Source of the DNA: Clonostachys chloroleuca
Taxonomy: Eukaryota; Ascomycota; Sordariomycetes; Hypocreales; Bionectriaceae
NCBI GenBank assembly: GCA_037952775.1
Contig: JBANAY010000004.1
Span: 5,208,001-5,272,000 of the forward strand
DNA length: 64,000 bases
Direction: 5' to 3'
Every line of letters begins with the position of its first letter. Positions within the stretch are counted from its first letter, which is position 1. The notes under the pieces are model-generated. The model was given only the letters and a program-made list of their open reading frames with translations, did no database searches and was not told the DNA's origin. Below, one piece after another: positions 38,303 to 50,687 of this stretch. Both the position numbers and the translations under genes were made by a program.

Positions 38303-39103
38303 TTAACCTGCCTTTCTCAAAGCAAAAGCCCCCAGTAACTGTTTCCTCACCGAGCTCATTGTGAAAGAGACAGCGCTCCCGTTTGTAGTCCGACAATTCT
38401 CAACCTCCTCCTCCGTCAACCACATCCAGTCCACATGCTCATTCGGATCAATCCTCACAGCATCAGCATCCTCCACTTCCACCTCAAACGTGAACTTGTA
38501 GTAGAACTTGTCCCCCCTTCTATTAGAGAACGGAATCCCGAGATCCCTATCCTCCCTCTCCGCACCCTCGACCTCACCACCATCCCTAGTCACAGGCGGC
38601 GGCACCACCCTTACCACCCGCCTGGCCACCAAGCCCGCCTCCTCCCACAGCTCCCTCGCACACCCAACCAGGATCGTCTCCTCGGGGTCCACGCCGCCTC
38701 CTGGCGGCTCCCACTGGAGGGGCATGCTGTCGTGCGGCGCCCGTTGCAGCACCAGCACCCGCTCCCCCTTGAAGACGATGGCCGACGCCGCCACGCCCGA
38801 GAAGTACTTGTTGTTCTCCTGGAGCCACATCGCGACGGACTTGTCCCAGCCCTTCAGCCTGTCCGGGAAGGTGAAGTGGAACTCCGGAGCAGGCCCCAGG
38901 TCTGTGACGGCCGAGCTGGGGACTGAAGGCAGCTCAGACGGCTGGGCACTCGCAGCAGTCGCCGCCTTGTCAAGTCCCTGGGCTGCGCACGTGGGCGCAG
39001 GAGGTGGCACGTATTGCGTCGATGGCAGAATGAACAAACCAGCATCTTGTCCTGTGTTGTCTCCTGATGGCGGATTCGCCAAATCAGGAGCCTCGCTGGC
39101 CAT
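38303..39103 (-). CDS. NUDIX hydrolase, 266 aa
   Basis: NUDIX enzymes hydrolyse nucleoside diphosphates linked to another moiety. The catalytic box G-x5-E-x7-REL-x-EE-x-GL is complete (GGVDPEETILVGCARELWEEAGLV region, here only cited by its ends), preceded by the typical WEPPGGG entry and a GVAASAIVFKGERVLVLQRA strand. The N-terminal ~95 residues are low-complexity Ala/Pro/Ser-rich and not part of the fold. Single exon, frame intact, ATG at 39103. The substrate is unknown; the fungal GxxxxRAPHDSMPLQWE form is common in uncharacterised cytosolic members. It is 18 kb from the PARP/PARG genes, so a role in ADP-ribose clearance would be speculation. Confidence 0.85.
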   Translation of the reverse strand: MASEAPDLANPPSGDNTGQDAGLFILPSTQYVPPPAPTCAAQGLDKAATAASAQPSELPSVPSSAVTDLGPAPEFHFTFPDRLKGWDKSVAMWLQENNKYFSGVAASAIVFKGERVLVLQRAPHDSMPLQWEPPGGGVDPEETILVGCARELWEEAGLVARRVVRVVPPPVTRDGGEVEGAEREDRDLGIPFSNRRGDKFYYKFTFEVEVEDADAVRIDPNEHVDWMWLTEEEVENCRTTNGSAVSFTMSSVRKQLLGAFALRKAG

Positions 39104-40201
39104 GTTCTCAACTCCCTACTCGTAGGACACAGGAGGGTCGTGATGCGATATGGTGGTTCAAGCCAAAGCTGTATCACGCGGTTTCAAGAAATTTGGCGTA
39201 AGAAGGATTAAAAAAACTGAAAATCCACTGAGGCTGTTCTCTCAAAAGTTATATATGATATCAAGTCCCGCCAAAAACGCCCTTGACTATGCCTCAGGAG
39301 CGTTTCGTCATTGCCTGCTCTAGAAGCTAGGCTGAAGCCGACCCCACCCAAAATACCTTCTAGCTTATGCGGGTGAACTGCCCTCTCACCTCGTCATCGG
39401 GCTCGCTGATGTTCTACCGTCTTCTCACTTTTGTGTACACTATTCTTTACCTCATACGTTGGACTTTTATTATGAAGGGTTTATACAGGAAGTATGTGAA
39501 TCCAGTACGGGAATAAAGATTACGGGGGTGTGATATCTGCCAACAGGAGGCCAGACGTGTGTCCACGTTGGCACGCCAAATGAGATTACATAGAAAATCG
39601 ATCGAATCTCATTCAACCAGGGATATGTCTCATGTATAGGCAGTTTCAAGTATCGATTAGAAGTTGATCAATGGGGAGAATGCATTATGGGCGATGGCAA
39701 AGCTATGATTGCCGAAGTACTAGCTACCCTCTAGAGCAACAGCAAACCTGAACTCAGTTTCTCTCGTTCACTGAGCTACGAAAGTGGGCAATTCATCACC
39801 CACCTCATTCCACGTGTCTATTAACAAGTCAGTTCAAGCATTAATAACCATTCCATTTTTGACAGCTTATATACAACATTGAATTGCTTCTAAGAGCTCT
39901 TGCATAGCTTCATACGTCCGTGCGCTCCATTGGTGCATTTGAACCGTTACACTCATTGGGATAGAATAAAACAAAATACGCCCCGGAAAGCAAGATCGCC
40001 GATACCTTGTCGCCCATCGTAGTCAAAAGAAACAAGAATTTTAAACGAGATGAAATGGAAAAGAAAAGATCATGCGGTTTAAAACATGCCAACGCCTGCC
40101 GACTGACTTTTGTCGTCACATGGTTATTCATTCAATCAAAGCAGCCAAAACGTTCGCCAGATCACACCTTGCATGTCCATTTGTGAAACTCTTGGTTTCA
40201 C
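39104..40201. other. intergenic, NUDIX promoter and C2H2 regulator 3' end
   Basis: 1.1 kb with no recognised gene. A TATATA-like stretch lies at about 39250-39257, some 150 nt 5' of the NUDIX ATG (minus strand), and could be its TATA element. The remainder is AT-rich. Confidence 0.45.
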
Positions 40202-43200
40202 TCATTCTATCTGAGCCACTGACTTCTCAGCTCTGGCCCGAGTATGGCCGGCGTGTGTCTCTAGGCATCGTGCCATGAGGTGGAAGACAGGCCAGACCGC
40301 AGATTTCTCCAGTGAGTATGCCGTGAGTCGCAAGATTCTTGTCGCGTAGCCCCTGTGCTCTTCCGAGGATAACCCCTGGTCCAGGTTGACCTTTTGTTCC
40401 ATCGAGGTAATGACTTCGTTGGCACGGGTCAAAAGCTTGATATCCTCGTCCTCGAGTAGCACAATGGCAGGAACTTGGGTGAGGTCCATGTTGTCCTGGC
40501 CCAGTATGCCGAGGTACTGCCCAACCCGATCTTGTAGCGTTGCGATCCATTCGGCTAGGACCTGTGCGCAAATCGAAAGCACAAATGGCCGACTGCAGTG
40601 ACAACTCGCGGCTGGTCAGATCGGCAAATGTTACACCAAGCTTGTTGGACATGGCAAGCGAGTCCGCGGCATACGAAGCAGCTTTCCGAAGGTGTTTCTC
40701 GCGGCGAGACATGCCGTGGCTGTTGAGGCCATCAGCTTGCTTCTTGTCGCTATCCTCAATAGCCATGGCATCTGAGCCGAGTGGGGACTGAACGGCGTGC
40801 TGGATGATTTCAGAGCCTCGTGCCAACTCTTCAGCCACGCCGTCCCAATCCCTCTGCCAGAACTTCTCCTTGGACCTTGAAAGATTCACGAACAGACGCA
40901 CGTATGCAAGGTCAAGAAGTGGAATAGCATCGGCAGATAGTGGGCCCATGCCATATGGGTTCGGGAGCTCAACACTATGATGGGGATTGCTTGCCCATGC
41001 AGTTTGCCAGGCTTTGAGAGCAGGCTCAATGTGTCGGTACATCTTCTCCGTCTCCTCGTTTGTCCAAGTTTTGTTGTGATGTCGCTGTCTCGTCTCCCAG
41101 ATATAGTTGTGGAGGGCGTAGATGAGCAGGAGGCATCCAAGCGTGCTCGGTTTGATTTCTGTCTTGGGTAGCTCATTTTCAGTGGGACTAAAGCCCGTGA
41201 CGTTCATGATATGTTGCTGCCTCTCGTTGGTTCGGAGCAGTTCGCCAAGCGCGTCATGGAAGGTCAGAGTGTTGCAGTTGGCAGCTGCGACGCCACCCTT
41301 GGCGGCGAAAGCAACACTCGACTCAGCCGCGAAGTATTCCTCCTCGCAAGGGAGATCCAGGAAGATTTCCGAATTGGTCAGAGCTGGGGTGTGGTTGTAG
41401 GCAGTTACAAGTATACTAGACAAGACAAAAACAGTAAACAGGGTTCGCTTACGCTCCTCCGAGGTTTTCCACTGTAGCCACTCCTCGTACTCTTCACTCT
41501 CCGTCTTGATCTTCCAGCTGCTGTCATCCATAGCAGTGTCCTGTCCAGAAGCATGCGGTTCCGTTGGGCGCAAGAGGTCCGCGGCCCGAGCCAAGCTGAC
41601 CAGTGCAGCACAGTGGGTCGAGGCGATATCGCTTGCCGTCTTGTCGCCGCAGTTGTGTCCGTAGACGACGTTGAGGAGCATCGCCTGTACGAGCCAAACC
41701 GGGGTGTGCTTCCCTCCTTCGTCCATTGGGTTAGAATTGTCAACGCCAGAGGTGCTTCGCCGGACGTCTGCTTTGCGCACGTCGGCCTTGCGCCGCTCCT
41801 CCAGGTAGAAGAGTATCAATTTCTTGGAATTTTCAAAAAGTTCTCGGGACTGGGTATGGTTCATCTCGTAAAGGGCGCCAATTGCGGCCATGGAAAGAAT
41901 TAGGCAACCACTACCACCTACGCCATTCGTGTGGACATTTTGGGAGGACTGCGGATCAAAAGAGAGTGTAGGAAGATGGAGAAAAGGCATGTGAGGATGG
42001 AAATAAGAAACATAAGCTCTGACATATCGCTGGAGGTCCTGGGTACTGGGCAGATTGTGTGTTTGGCCGGGCACGGACTGGACTCCCGGGGATTGCGAAC
42101 GGCCCTGCGAACCAAATGAGTATTTACGGCCGCCAAAGGGCAAACACTGGGACAAGGCGTTCACGATGGTAATCCTGGTGGACTCTGTTATTGTTGTCAC
42201 AGGCGAGGCGGCACCATGGTTCCCGCCACTCAGCGGGGAGGGCGTTTCTGGGAGGGCGTTGAAGCCAAGGGTGTGGTTCATGGTTTGGTGAGCTGTCAGG
42301 CCTGATACGAGGGAGGTCATCGCGGATGAGGGCGTGGACAAGTATGGGTCATTGGTCTTTTGAGAAGTTGTAGCTGGTGCTGGCTGAGGTGACAAAGGAG
42401 CCCCGTTTAGGAGATCCGGAAAGACTGACCCATTGATATCCAACGAAAACGGATTTGGCATCTGGGGAGGTGCCATGAGTGAGGCCTGCCACATGGCGCT
42501 CGTTCCAGCCGGTGCCTTGTGGTTCGACCCATCCAACATTACATCGCTAATCCCACTCTGGCTTGTTGTACTAATCGCCGAAGGGCTCGATTCTTCCACC
42601 ACATTCTCGGTATTGAAGGACATTTGGTTTTCAAATCCTGTCAACCAGTCAAAACTATCATCGAAGGGCTGGCTCGCCGACATGTCGGTCAGGGAGGAGG
42701 GGAATGAAGAGGTGTCCAGCGCCATGGAGGGGGGCGAGTCATTGTAGTGGAGAGCATTGGGGTTTATGGTCGAGGACATGGTGCCACCGTATAGAAGCTG
42801 CTCAAAGTCAAAGTCATGGCTCAGGGCGGCAATGGGGGGCGCTGTTCTCAACCCGCTGCTGAAGTCATTGGGAAGGTTGGGCTGCGCCGTCTCGAGCTTG
42901 GGCAGGCCATGGAATGTTCCCCTTTGACCCATGGCAGCAGCCATGCCGGCGAAGGTATGGTCAAAACCATGAATAGGGAGACCAGCAAGACTGGGATGAC
43001 GGTTGTGGGTGGGCGGCATCCTGTTGGCGGGGGCAACAGCTTGGGCCATGAGTTGCATCGTGTTCTGATCAACATGACTTATGGTGTTGGCCCTGGGGCG
43101 CATGGTGTTGGCCGCTGCATTGGCACTCGCTGCAGCATTCGCCACACTATTCTTTCGGGCCCGGCTCTGAGCGGGAGTGGCACCACTGGTAGACTCGCGT

Positions 43201-43502
43201 CGATTTCGTGGGCGGGAGGAAGGCGTCGACGTTTGGTGAAGCTTCTGCTGGTGGCGGAGCAGCAAGTCACGGCGGGCGAAGCATCGCGCACATTGAGGGC
43301 ACTCAAACGGCTTCTCCTTGGTGTGGGAGCGCTCATGGCGCTTGAGATGTTCTAGTCGAGCAAAAGAGCGCTGACATGTCCCGCAGACATGAGGGCGAGG
43401 CTTGTCGGTTTTAGGGGGCGGGAAATTGTTTGGTGGGGGTTTGGCGGTATTAACAGTAATTGTCGACGCTGGATGACCGTCAGTCAGAGCCGTGAGTGAC
43501 AT
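40202..43502 (-). CDS. C2H2 zinc-finger transcription factor with fungal_trans domain (Adr1/AmdX/Klf1-like), one frame break
   Basis: Nuclear regulator. Two adjacent C2H2 fingers at residues 38-90: Cys40, Cys43, His56, His60 and Cys68, Cys71, His84, His89, with the Adr1-type linker TKEKPF. A long Ser/Pro/Asn-rich, probably activating region (about 100-480) follows. Then comes a fungal-specific transcription-factor domain (about 500-950; [40 protein letters not shown]). Near the end the frame breaks at AAA 40570-40572. Removing one base joins QSAICAFD to [15 protein letters not shown] and ends at 40202 (1,100 codons, 1,099 aa, single exon). Without it the protein would end in a low-complexity, basic tail to 40227. 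Exact orthology (AmdX, Adr1, Klf1) is unsure. Confidence 0.85.
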
Positions 43503-43548
43503 GGAAGGCTTCGACTAGGAGGGAATTTTCTTCTTTTTGCCTCTTCTC

Positions 43549-43563
43549 TTTTTTTTTTTTTTT
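43549..43563. repeat. T15 homopolymer (A15 on the regulator's strand)
   Basis: Lies about 50 nt 5' of the C2H2 regulator's ATG, in what should be its leader or an intron. Length uncertain in a draft assembly. Confidence 0.85.
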
Positions 43564-46500
43564 ATATGACGGTGACAGAAAATAATTTAGGGGGAGGGTG
43601 GGCGGCTTTGGAGTGAGAGACAGCTATGAATCCCACTGTTGTTGTTGTCGCCATAGCGGGGACCCGCGACACCAAGCTAGAGGAACAGGAGGGGCAGAGG
43701 GATTGAGGCATGTAGGGGCCATGGTGGGGGGAGGGGTTGTGTCAGACTCACCAGAGTCATCCGCGTTGGCAACGCCAGCGTTGGTAGCTATGGAGGCAGA
43801 CATGGTAGCCGCAGAGCGTGAGACTCTGACTCCAGAGTCGTTCATAACCATGGCAAAATAATGAGGGATGTAAATGCGACGGCGAGGACGAGGCAGGGTT
43901 CGGTTTGTTACTCGCTGCGATTGTTGGCCGCAGAGGCTGCTTGCAATCCAGAGAGGGCTTGTCGGGAAAATAGAGGCTAGCTGGGGCGGTAATTGGAGCT
44001 TCGTCGTGGGGCGGAGGGGCGCTGATGCTCGACGTGTATCGAGGGTGGGCGTTGTATCGTCAGCGGGTGACGGTGGCCTCAGTTCAGTCAAGAAGAGGCT
44101 TGCAACGGCGATGGCTCGGCGACCGCAAAGCGCATGCTCCGGAGCTGGGTTGCTGTAAGGATGATGATAAGCTGGGGCGTGGTGGTGCGCGAGCCGTCGA
44201 TGGGGATGGCGACGGTGGAGGAAGACGTGGACACTACACGAAGCAACTCAATCAATCGTCTATCAATGCGGGAATGAAGAGAAAGAATGAGAAGCTTGGT
44301 GAGAGAGAAGGTCCAGGCAGAGAGGAAGGAAGAAGAGAAGAAGAAGAGCAAGGTAGAGCTAGTGGAAAGCTGCGGCAAGAAAGGGAGGGTTTGGCCTGCT
44401 CGCTCGCCGGTCAATCCTGTCCTGGGTCTGGTGCCAGTCCCAGTCGGCGTCCCAGTCGCAGGCCCAGTGCCAGGCGAGCGAGGATGGGATAGGATGGCGA
44501 AAATGCAGGAAAGACCGAGGGTGCACAGTGTTCTAGCACGGTGCGGAGCCTCGCTGTTACATGCGATGTGCCAGTGGCTGCACCCCTGTCGGGTGAGGTA
44601 CTTGGCCCCAGCACAGCCTGTGAGCACGGAAGCAAGTGCTAGCCCCGGCCAGGTTCCAGTGATAGTCTGTTACAGATGGGTATGGACCCAACCACCGAGC
44701 AGCAGCCCGACCCCAGCGCCGTGCAGGCCGACGCAATTGGCTCGAGGGCCTGCTTCGTATGTACGGAGTAGCGTAAAGAGTATTTAAATTAGCACTCCTG
44801 CAGAGGTCGTGGATGGCTGGGTCCAGGGCCTGCGCCGCTTGCCTGTGCTGGGCCTAGCGGCAGCAGTAGAGGTTGTGGTAGAGCCGTCCTGGCCTGTGCT
44901 GGCTGGTCGTGGGTACGTTCCCAGCGGGTGACTGGCGTGCGCCGCCTCTGCACGCTCTTGGCTTGGCTGCACGCGGGATAGACAACCTCTACTAACCTCG
45001 TAGGCCGAGTCGAGTCCAGCGCTGGCGCGCAGAAAGTACACTTACTCTTATAGCTAGATGCGTGCTTACGGCATTGCCCGCCAGAATCTGCCTATCTGCT
45101 GTATCGAGATAGGCAATGCAGAGGTTCCAATGATCCCGTCTCCGTTTCAGACGCCACGACCCCAAACGTCAAGACGAGATGGGATAGTGGTCTGCCATAA
45201 CTATGCAGCCGGAATGGCACCATGATGCTAAGCGTGTTCCTTTTCAGTAGCCTCGCAACCGCTACAGGGGGTCCTTCACCTGGGAAGCAAGGGTCTCTGG
45301 GGCAAAGGTGGCAAGCGAGATGGAGGATGAACCTGGCCTGCAAAGTCCGGAGTAATAGGATGTGTGTGATATTATTCTTGCAATTAGCCCACGGCACAAT
45401 CGCATCGCCGGGGATGGCATTCTCATCGATCACGGGGCCACGAAATCGGCACAACACCCCTTGCCTGCCCCCAGCACAACTGGACAAGGACAAGGACAGC
45501 GCCAAGACAGCCCACCTAACTACCGGCGGCCAGAGAGGACCAGAGGAGGGGCGCGATTGGGAGGGAAGGATTCCCAGCCGTTTCGCACGTCTGATTCATT
45601 TAGGTAGGTACCACGGGTTGAGCAGGCTGTCATGGTGAGCTGGAGAGAAGGCTGCGACGACAAACTCTAGCATCGACGGCCCAGTAGCCAATACGAGTCA
45701 ATTGTTATGCGAAGCGCCCGCCGAATGCGGCCAGCCTGGGTCCGGCTTCATATGTTGGCTCTAGTTTCCAGGAATTGGCCCGGCGCTTGGTCGGGTCAGG
45801 TAAGATCAGGTCAGGCGGCAAATCCAACGGCAAGTCCAAATCCAAAAGCAAAAGCAGAGCAGAGCACGGGGCTGGAGAGAAACGAATCCGGAGCTTGTCA
45901 GGGAGTTTCGGGGAATTCCTCCCGCGAGAGGCGAAGCAGACGAGCCGCAGCCAGAGAGGCCTCTCTGTTATTTGACGCAATAGCAGACAGAGCAAAGCCG
46001 TGCTTGTTTGTCTTTCGCATTCGAACATGTACTGTAGATTCGCCGGTGCCGCCGTGACGTCGCACAGTGCACGCTGGGCCAGCGACACACGCCGCCGTGC
46101 CAGTATGTACATTGCATGCAACAAGAGACTTTTGCAGGAGCCATTTCGTGTGGGCCCAGTTCCAGCGCAGCCCAACCTTGCACCCAATGCTAACTTCAGA
46201 ATAATCGGCCCTCGACTTGGCTTGCTAGTGTTGTCCTGAATGGATTTGCCTGCTGATTTGCCTATTATTAACCCGTTCGCCTCGGCGTGGCTTCCAACTA
46301 CACAGAATAGCTGTCATGATGGCTCTTTTTGTTGAAGGAAAATATCCCGCATTCCTTCCACCGGCAGCCTTGGATAAGCTTATATCCGTCCAGGCATGTG
46401 GTGGGCATTTGCAACCGAATGACGATTCACCATTGGGTTGTGCCAGGCCGTTGCGACGTCTACGTAGCCATTGTCAGTTCCATTGAGGCGACCGTGGTAT

Positions 46501-47369
46501 CGTTGGAGCTATGTCTGCAGCTGTATGCAGGTAATGTCAGGATGTTATACACATGTACATATTTCAAACAGGAATGTCCATCCCGCAGATCACTCGGCCC
46601 TGTCTGCCAACATTTCAGCGGGCTAGCTGCTGTGGTACAAGTAGCCCAGGCCGTAGCACCGCGGGGCGATCGGTTTCCTCCCCAGGGTCAAGCTCCGACT
46701 CTGATGCTATCTATACAGAACCCCTGCTGCGCGGGTTTTGCTGGTGGATGCAACTTGTGGCTGGCTCTTTGCTGCCTCTTGCACATTAGCGCGGCCGTCG
46801 TCGTGTTAGTGGAGGGTAGGCGGACGGACATGTGCCGCTACGTATTACCGTCGTGCTGCCCCGGCCGGGATGATATCAAATAAAGGGTTGCTTTGCATTT
46901 GGAGGCAATTCGTCGGGAGGTCGAGAGAGCAGGTTGAAAACCTGGGGGCAAGTACACGGTGGTGCAAGCATCGATGGGTTCCAGACCGACATATCATGTA
47001 GAAAAGTTGCGACACACACACACGGCCAAGCTCCAATGCGCGCGTGCATTGGGGTGACGATATTACTACATGTGGTCTGTAGTGACTGGACGATGTGGGA
47101 GGAGTGAGACATGGAGAAGATTAGCTTGGAATTAGGACAGACAGCCATGCCATGTCAGCCTGAAACCATGTGGTCCGTTCCTGAGGCTGTCGCAGCATTC
47201 GGTGCACGCCGAATGAGGGCCCTTCTTGACCGAGGCATGGAGAGACATCCTCCGCCAGGAAGATGGATCATATCGAGGAACGGCCAGTTGTGCCGCCGTG
47301 CACGAGATGCCTCATCGATGTGGGCAAAGTTCAGGTGCCTGTGTATACACCCAGGCAGGCATGCACAGA

Positions 47370-47480
47370 CCGGTCAGTCGCCACCAATGTGTGCATGCAA
47401 TGTGCATGTGTGTGATTTGGTGCAGGCATATAAGTGTGTATGTATGCATGTGTATTATATGTATGTGCTATGTATGCACA
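47370..47480. repeat. TG/CATG-rich simple-sequence tract
   Basis: An imperfect stretch dominated by TGTG, GCATG and TATG steps within the gene-free region. Looks like a degenerate microsatellite. No function is visible. Confidence 0.6.
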
Positions 47481-49691
47481 TCCAGATTGGTGAGCGTGCT
47501 GATGAAGTTGGTTGTTGGTTGGTCGGCAGTGCTACAGAAGATGCAGATGCAGCATTGCAGCTGCCTACAGGATGTATTCCAAAATCTCCATTGGCAGGTG
47601 CGGTCGCCTGGCACCTTCCACCCATGAATGCCTCAACGGCAAGAAGGAAAATTCGTCAATCCGTAGATCCTGCCACTCCCTCTCCCATTTTCCACACCTT
47701 CGCAGCCCGGCAGGTTGTGCTATCTCTGCGTTCAACCGTCTATCATATCACTATCAGCTTCCGGGCCGTGTGAGTCTGATCGACTGTCACACCATCTTAC
47801 CGCGCCTGCCTGCATGAGATGCCTTGCCTTAGGGGAATGGAGCCCTCATGCCGCTCACTGCACTCATCCACCACTCCATCTCGCACTCACACACGCTTGA
47901 TTTCTTCTCGATCCGTATGCGGCTACATATAGTTACATGCTCAACAGCCTACACAGGGCCCCTACTGGCCACGGTTAATGGATAGGATGGGGAACGGTTG
48001 CACCAAGATCCACCGCCGACCCAGTCCCCAACAACGAATCGCAGCTACGCAAGCTCTAAATATCATGGCTGATGGTGCGTAATGCCCTGTTCCATCCACG
48101 ACGATGTTTGGCCCTCGCTCAACGCTCGCTTCTAGAATTTTTAGCGCCGGACCGGTCTCCACGCTTATCACGTTACTGTTGAGACAACTCGACCTACTCG
48201 TCTGCCTCGTTTTCAACCAAGTTTCACCTCACCTCGCGGGCGCCCCTCTTTCCTTGCGGATCTCACCTTTTGTCCCTCGCGAATACGCTCACCGCCAGAT
48301 AGATTGCATGTCAGGCGGCCCAAACTGGACGATGGAAGAAAGAAAAAAACTTTTCCTTCACGCCTGATCGGTAAACGAGCCTTACCGAGAACCAACATAT
48401 GTGCAAAAATAAATATTACTAAACCACCCGATAAAAACCCTGCCCTACCACCTGAGGTCAATGAAACGTCTTCGGCGGCCAATGAGGATACCAGCGGCAT
48501 AACAACGGAGGCCTTGGACCCTTGCTCGCCGCAGTGGGGGCCTTCTCATTGGTTTGAAATAGTCACCGGACCACCCTACCACGGCCATGAGCACGCATGT
48601 ACATTTATACTTGCATGCCAATACAGATAAGACCCCCTGATGGGTACAGTACTTCGGAGCCTCTTCTTGAACATGCAGCAAATGTCAAGGGTATCATTGG
48701 CTGCGTGGACACGATGAGAAGCACATTTGCGTTCACGGACACTCGCCCTCACAGGAGCCAATTGATGTCGAATATGAGGGTCCCAGTCAATCCATCATTC
48801 AATGGGGCGCTCCCCGGTGTTTTCTTGACCGGGTCCACATTGCCACACGATTGATGTACGTCAGAACTCTGGTGGCATACAGGGTTTGTCTGTCCATCCA
48901 TTGATACACGGGAGGCAGACAACTGTTACCTTGCGTGGGTTGGCAAGTGGGTGACATAAGACATTGCACACCAAAGCAGTACTTTGATCCCCTGTTTTAC
49001 CAAACCCCTCATCTTTGCAGCTTTACTAACCAGCAGCTTGTTACTATTTCTTCCTATAAAGTACATAAATATATTATTCAGATCTCTAATAATTCTTTGA
49101 TATATTTTTTATTTCCTTTTATAATACATTTTGGCTATTAAATTGAGTAACGAAAAGCCAAAATCTACATGTGCAATGTCTTATGTCACCCGGTTGGTTG
49201 GCAAGCCTTACAGTGGCCAAGTCAATTGAGAAATTTCCATTCTCAGCATTCTCCACTACGGATTCATCTGCAAGACTACTTACTCCATACGAACCTGCAT
49301 GAGCCTAAGATGAGGAAAATATTTCGAATAGTTTGGGTCCTTACTTGCCACCTACGACCCTGATGCCGAATTGGGAACCCGTCGGGAACTCACTTACTTC
49401 TTTTTTTTGCACTAGTTCACTGCGACAGCAATGAACCACTCAGTGTAACCGTTTTACTCTTCTCTCTTATTGTGAGTTGGTACGGATAGGGCAAGCACAA
49501 CATGGAACAAAGCTTACTCTGGCAACAGAAGAGGATTATTAATGTAATAAGTGGTTGCTCTGAAATCTAGTTGAAATTACATGCGGTAAAATTATCTTGG
49601 TATGCGAATTGATCCATCGCTGGCCACCAATGGATCCAACATCTTCAGCTACTCGGTCAACCCCATAGTCGTTTGGCTCAAGTGGCCACGC

Positions 49692-50566
49692 TTAGATGAC
49701 GGCGGGCTTGGGGCCCAAGAGCAGGTTGAGGGACAGAGAAAGAACATTTCCAATGTTGCTGACATTGGCGAGGTTGGGCAGGGTAACAGCAGCCTGGGCG
49801 ATACCAGCGGCAAGCCTAGCAAGGTTCTGGGCTGAGGCGAGCAGAGTAGTCAAGTTGAGGTTAGGCAGGACATCGACAATTCTGCTAGCGAACGAGGTCA
49901 GTGGGTCGGTGAGACCCTGAATGCTGCCCTTGATGGCCTGGATCTGAGGCTGGACGTTCTTCAAGATGCTGGGCGAGAGGAATTGATTGGCGTTGACCAG
50001 CACCTGCTGGGTTCGGGCAATGATCCGCTGGGCGGCGTAGATGGAGGTTGTGAGCGCCTGGATGTCGGACTGCTGGAGGTCTCCGGGCACAAAAACGGTG
50101 ACGCGAGCAAGAATGTTGGAGGCAGACTGAACGTCCTGGTACAGGTTTGCGAAGGTGGTGCCGAGGGCAGACTGGGCGCCAGCAACCTTGTTGGCGTCAG
50201 TCACTTTGTAGACGCCCCTGATGACGTTGTCTAGTGGTCTGGTTAGCACTGGAGAACCTATCAAAGACCGAGGCGGGGACTAGACTTACTGATGGAGGTC
50301 AGCTTGTCGAAGTTGCTCCTTTCCAGGTTGCTGATGGTGGCGGATATGGTGATGATGTATGGGGAGACAGCATTGGCGCTGGCCGGAGCGGCAGCTTCAG
50401 ATGCAATGGTCGACTGCCCGCCCAAGGTGTTGAGGGCACCATCCAGCGAGTCGGCACTGTTAACCAGCTCTGCAGCAGGAGCCGAGTCCTCGCGACGAAC
50501 AATAGCAGGAGCTGCCATGCCGACAGCGGCAAGAGATGCAATGGTGTAGATGCTGGAGAACTTCAT
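49692..50566 (-). CDS. HsbA-like secreted cell-surface protein, 271 aa
   Basis: Resembles hydrophobic surface-binding protein A / cell-wall galactomannoprotein (PF12296-type) of ascomycetes, secreted helical proteins that adsorb to hydrophobic surfaces and assist cutinase-like enzymes or attachment. Exon 1 is 50290-50566 and exon 2 49692-50230 (272 codons). The signal peptide MKFSSIYTIASLAAVGMAAPA is followed by VRRE, a likely Kex2-type site. The mature part is almost free of Cys and made of amphipathic helices (NLERSNFDKLTSINNVIRGV; LGTTFANLYQDVQSASNILA; QQVLVNANQFLSPSILKNVQ). The C-terminus is a hydrophobic Leu/Asn/Ala-rich tail. A minus-strand TATATAA lies 115 nt upstream. Frame intact. 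Confidence 0.8.
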
Positions 50567-50680
50567 GGTGGACAGGTATAGAGGGTAGACTGCGAAAGAG
50601 TGGGTTGTGAGGATATGAAGCAGAGAGTTGAGAGGGAGTGATGCTGCTTTACCCTCACAGAACTGGAAAACCCAAGTCGT

Positions 50681-50687
50681 TTATATA
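50681..50687 (-). promoter_or_regulatory. TATA box of the HsbA-like gene
   Basis: TATATAA on the minus strand, about 115 nt 5' of the ATG at 50566; a usual distance for a strongly expressed fungal secretory gene. Confidence 0.5.

Larger units (their letters stand above)
43503..49691. other. 6.2-kb gene-free stretch upstream of the C2H2 regulator
   Basis: No recognisable gene. The part next to the regulator (43503 to about 44600) probably is its long leader. It has a T15 run (43549-43563). On the minus strand, a frame starting MSASIATNAGVANADD ends at a consensus donor GTGAGT (about 43742-43747), which could be a 5' exon. The middle is GC-rich with short frames only. 47370-47480 is TG/CATG-rich. 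49020-49145 is AT-rich. No tRNA, transposon end or repeat array was found. Confidence 0.45.

Noticed and set aside
44025..48630. several 100-220-aa frames in the 44-49 kb region
   Set aside because: Antiparallel overlaps, biased composition, no domains; judged non-coding.
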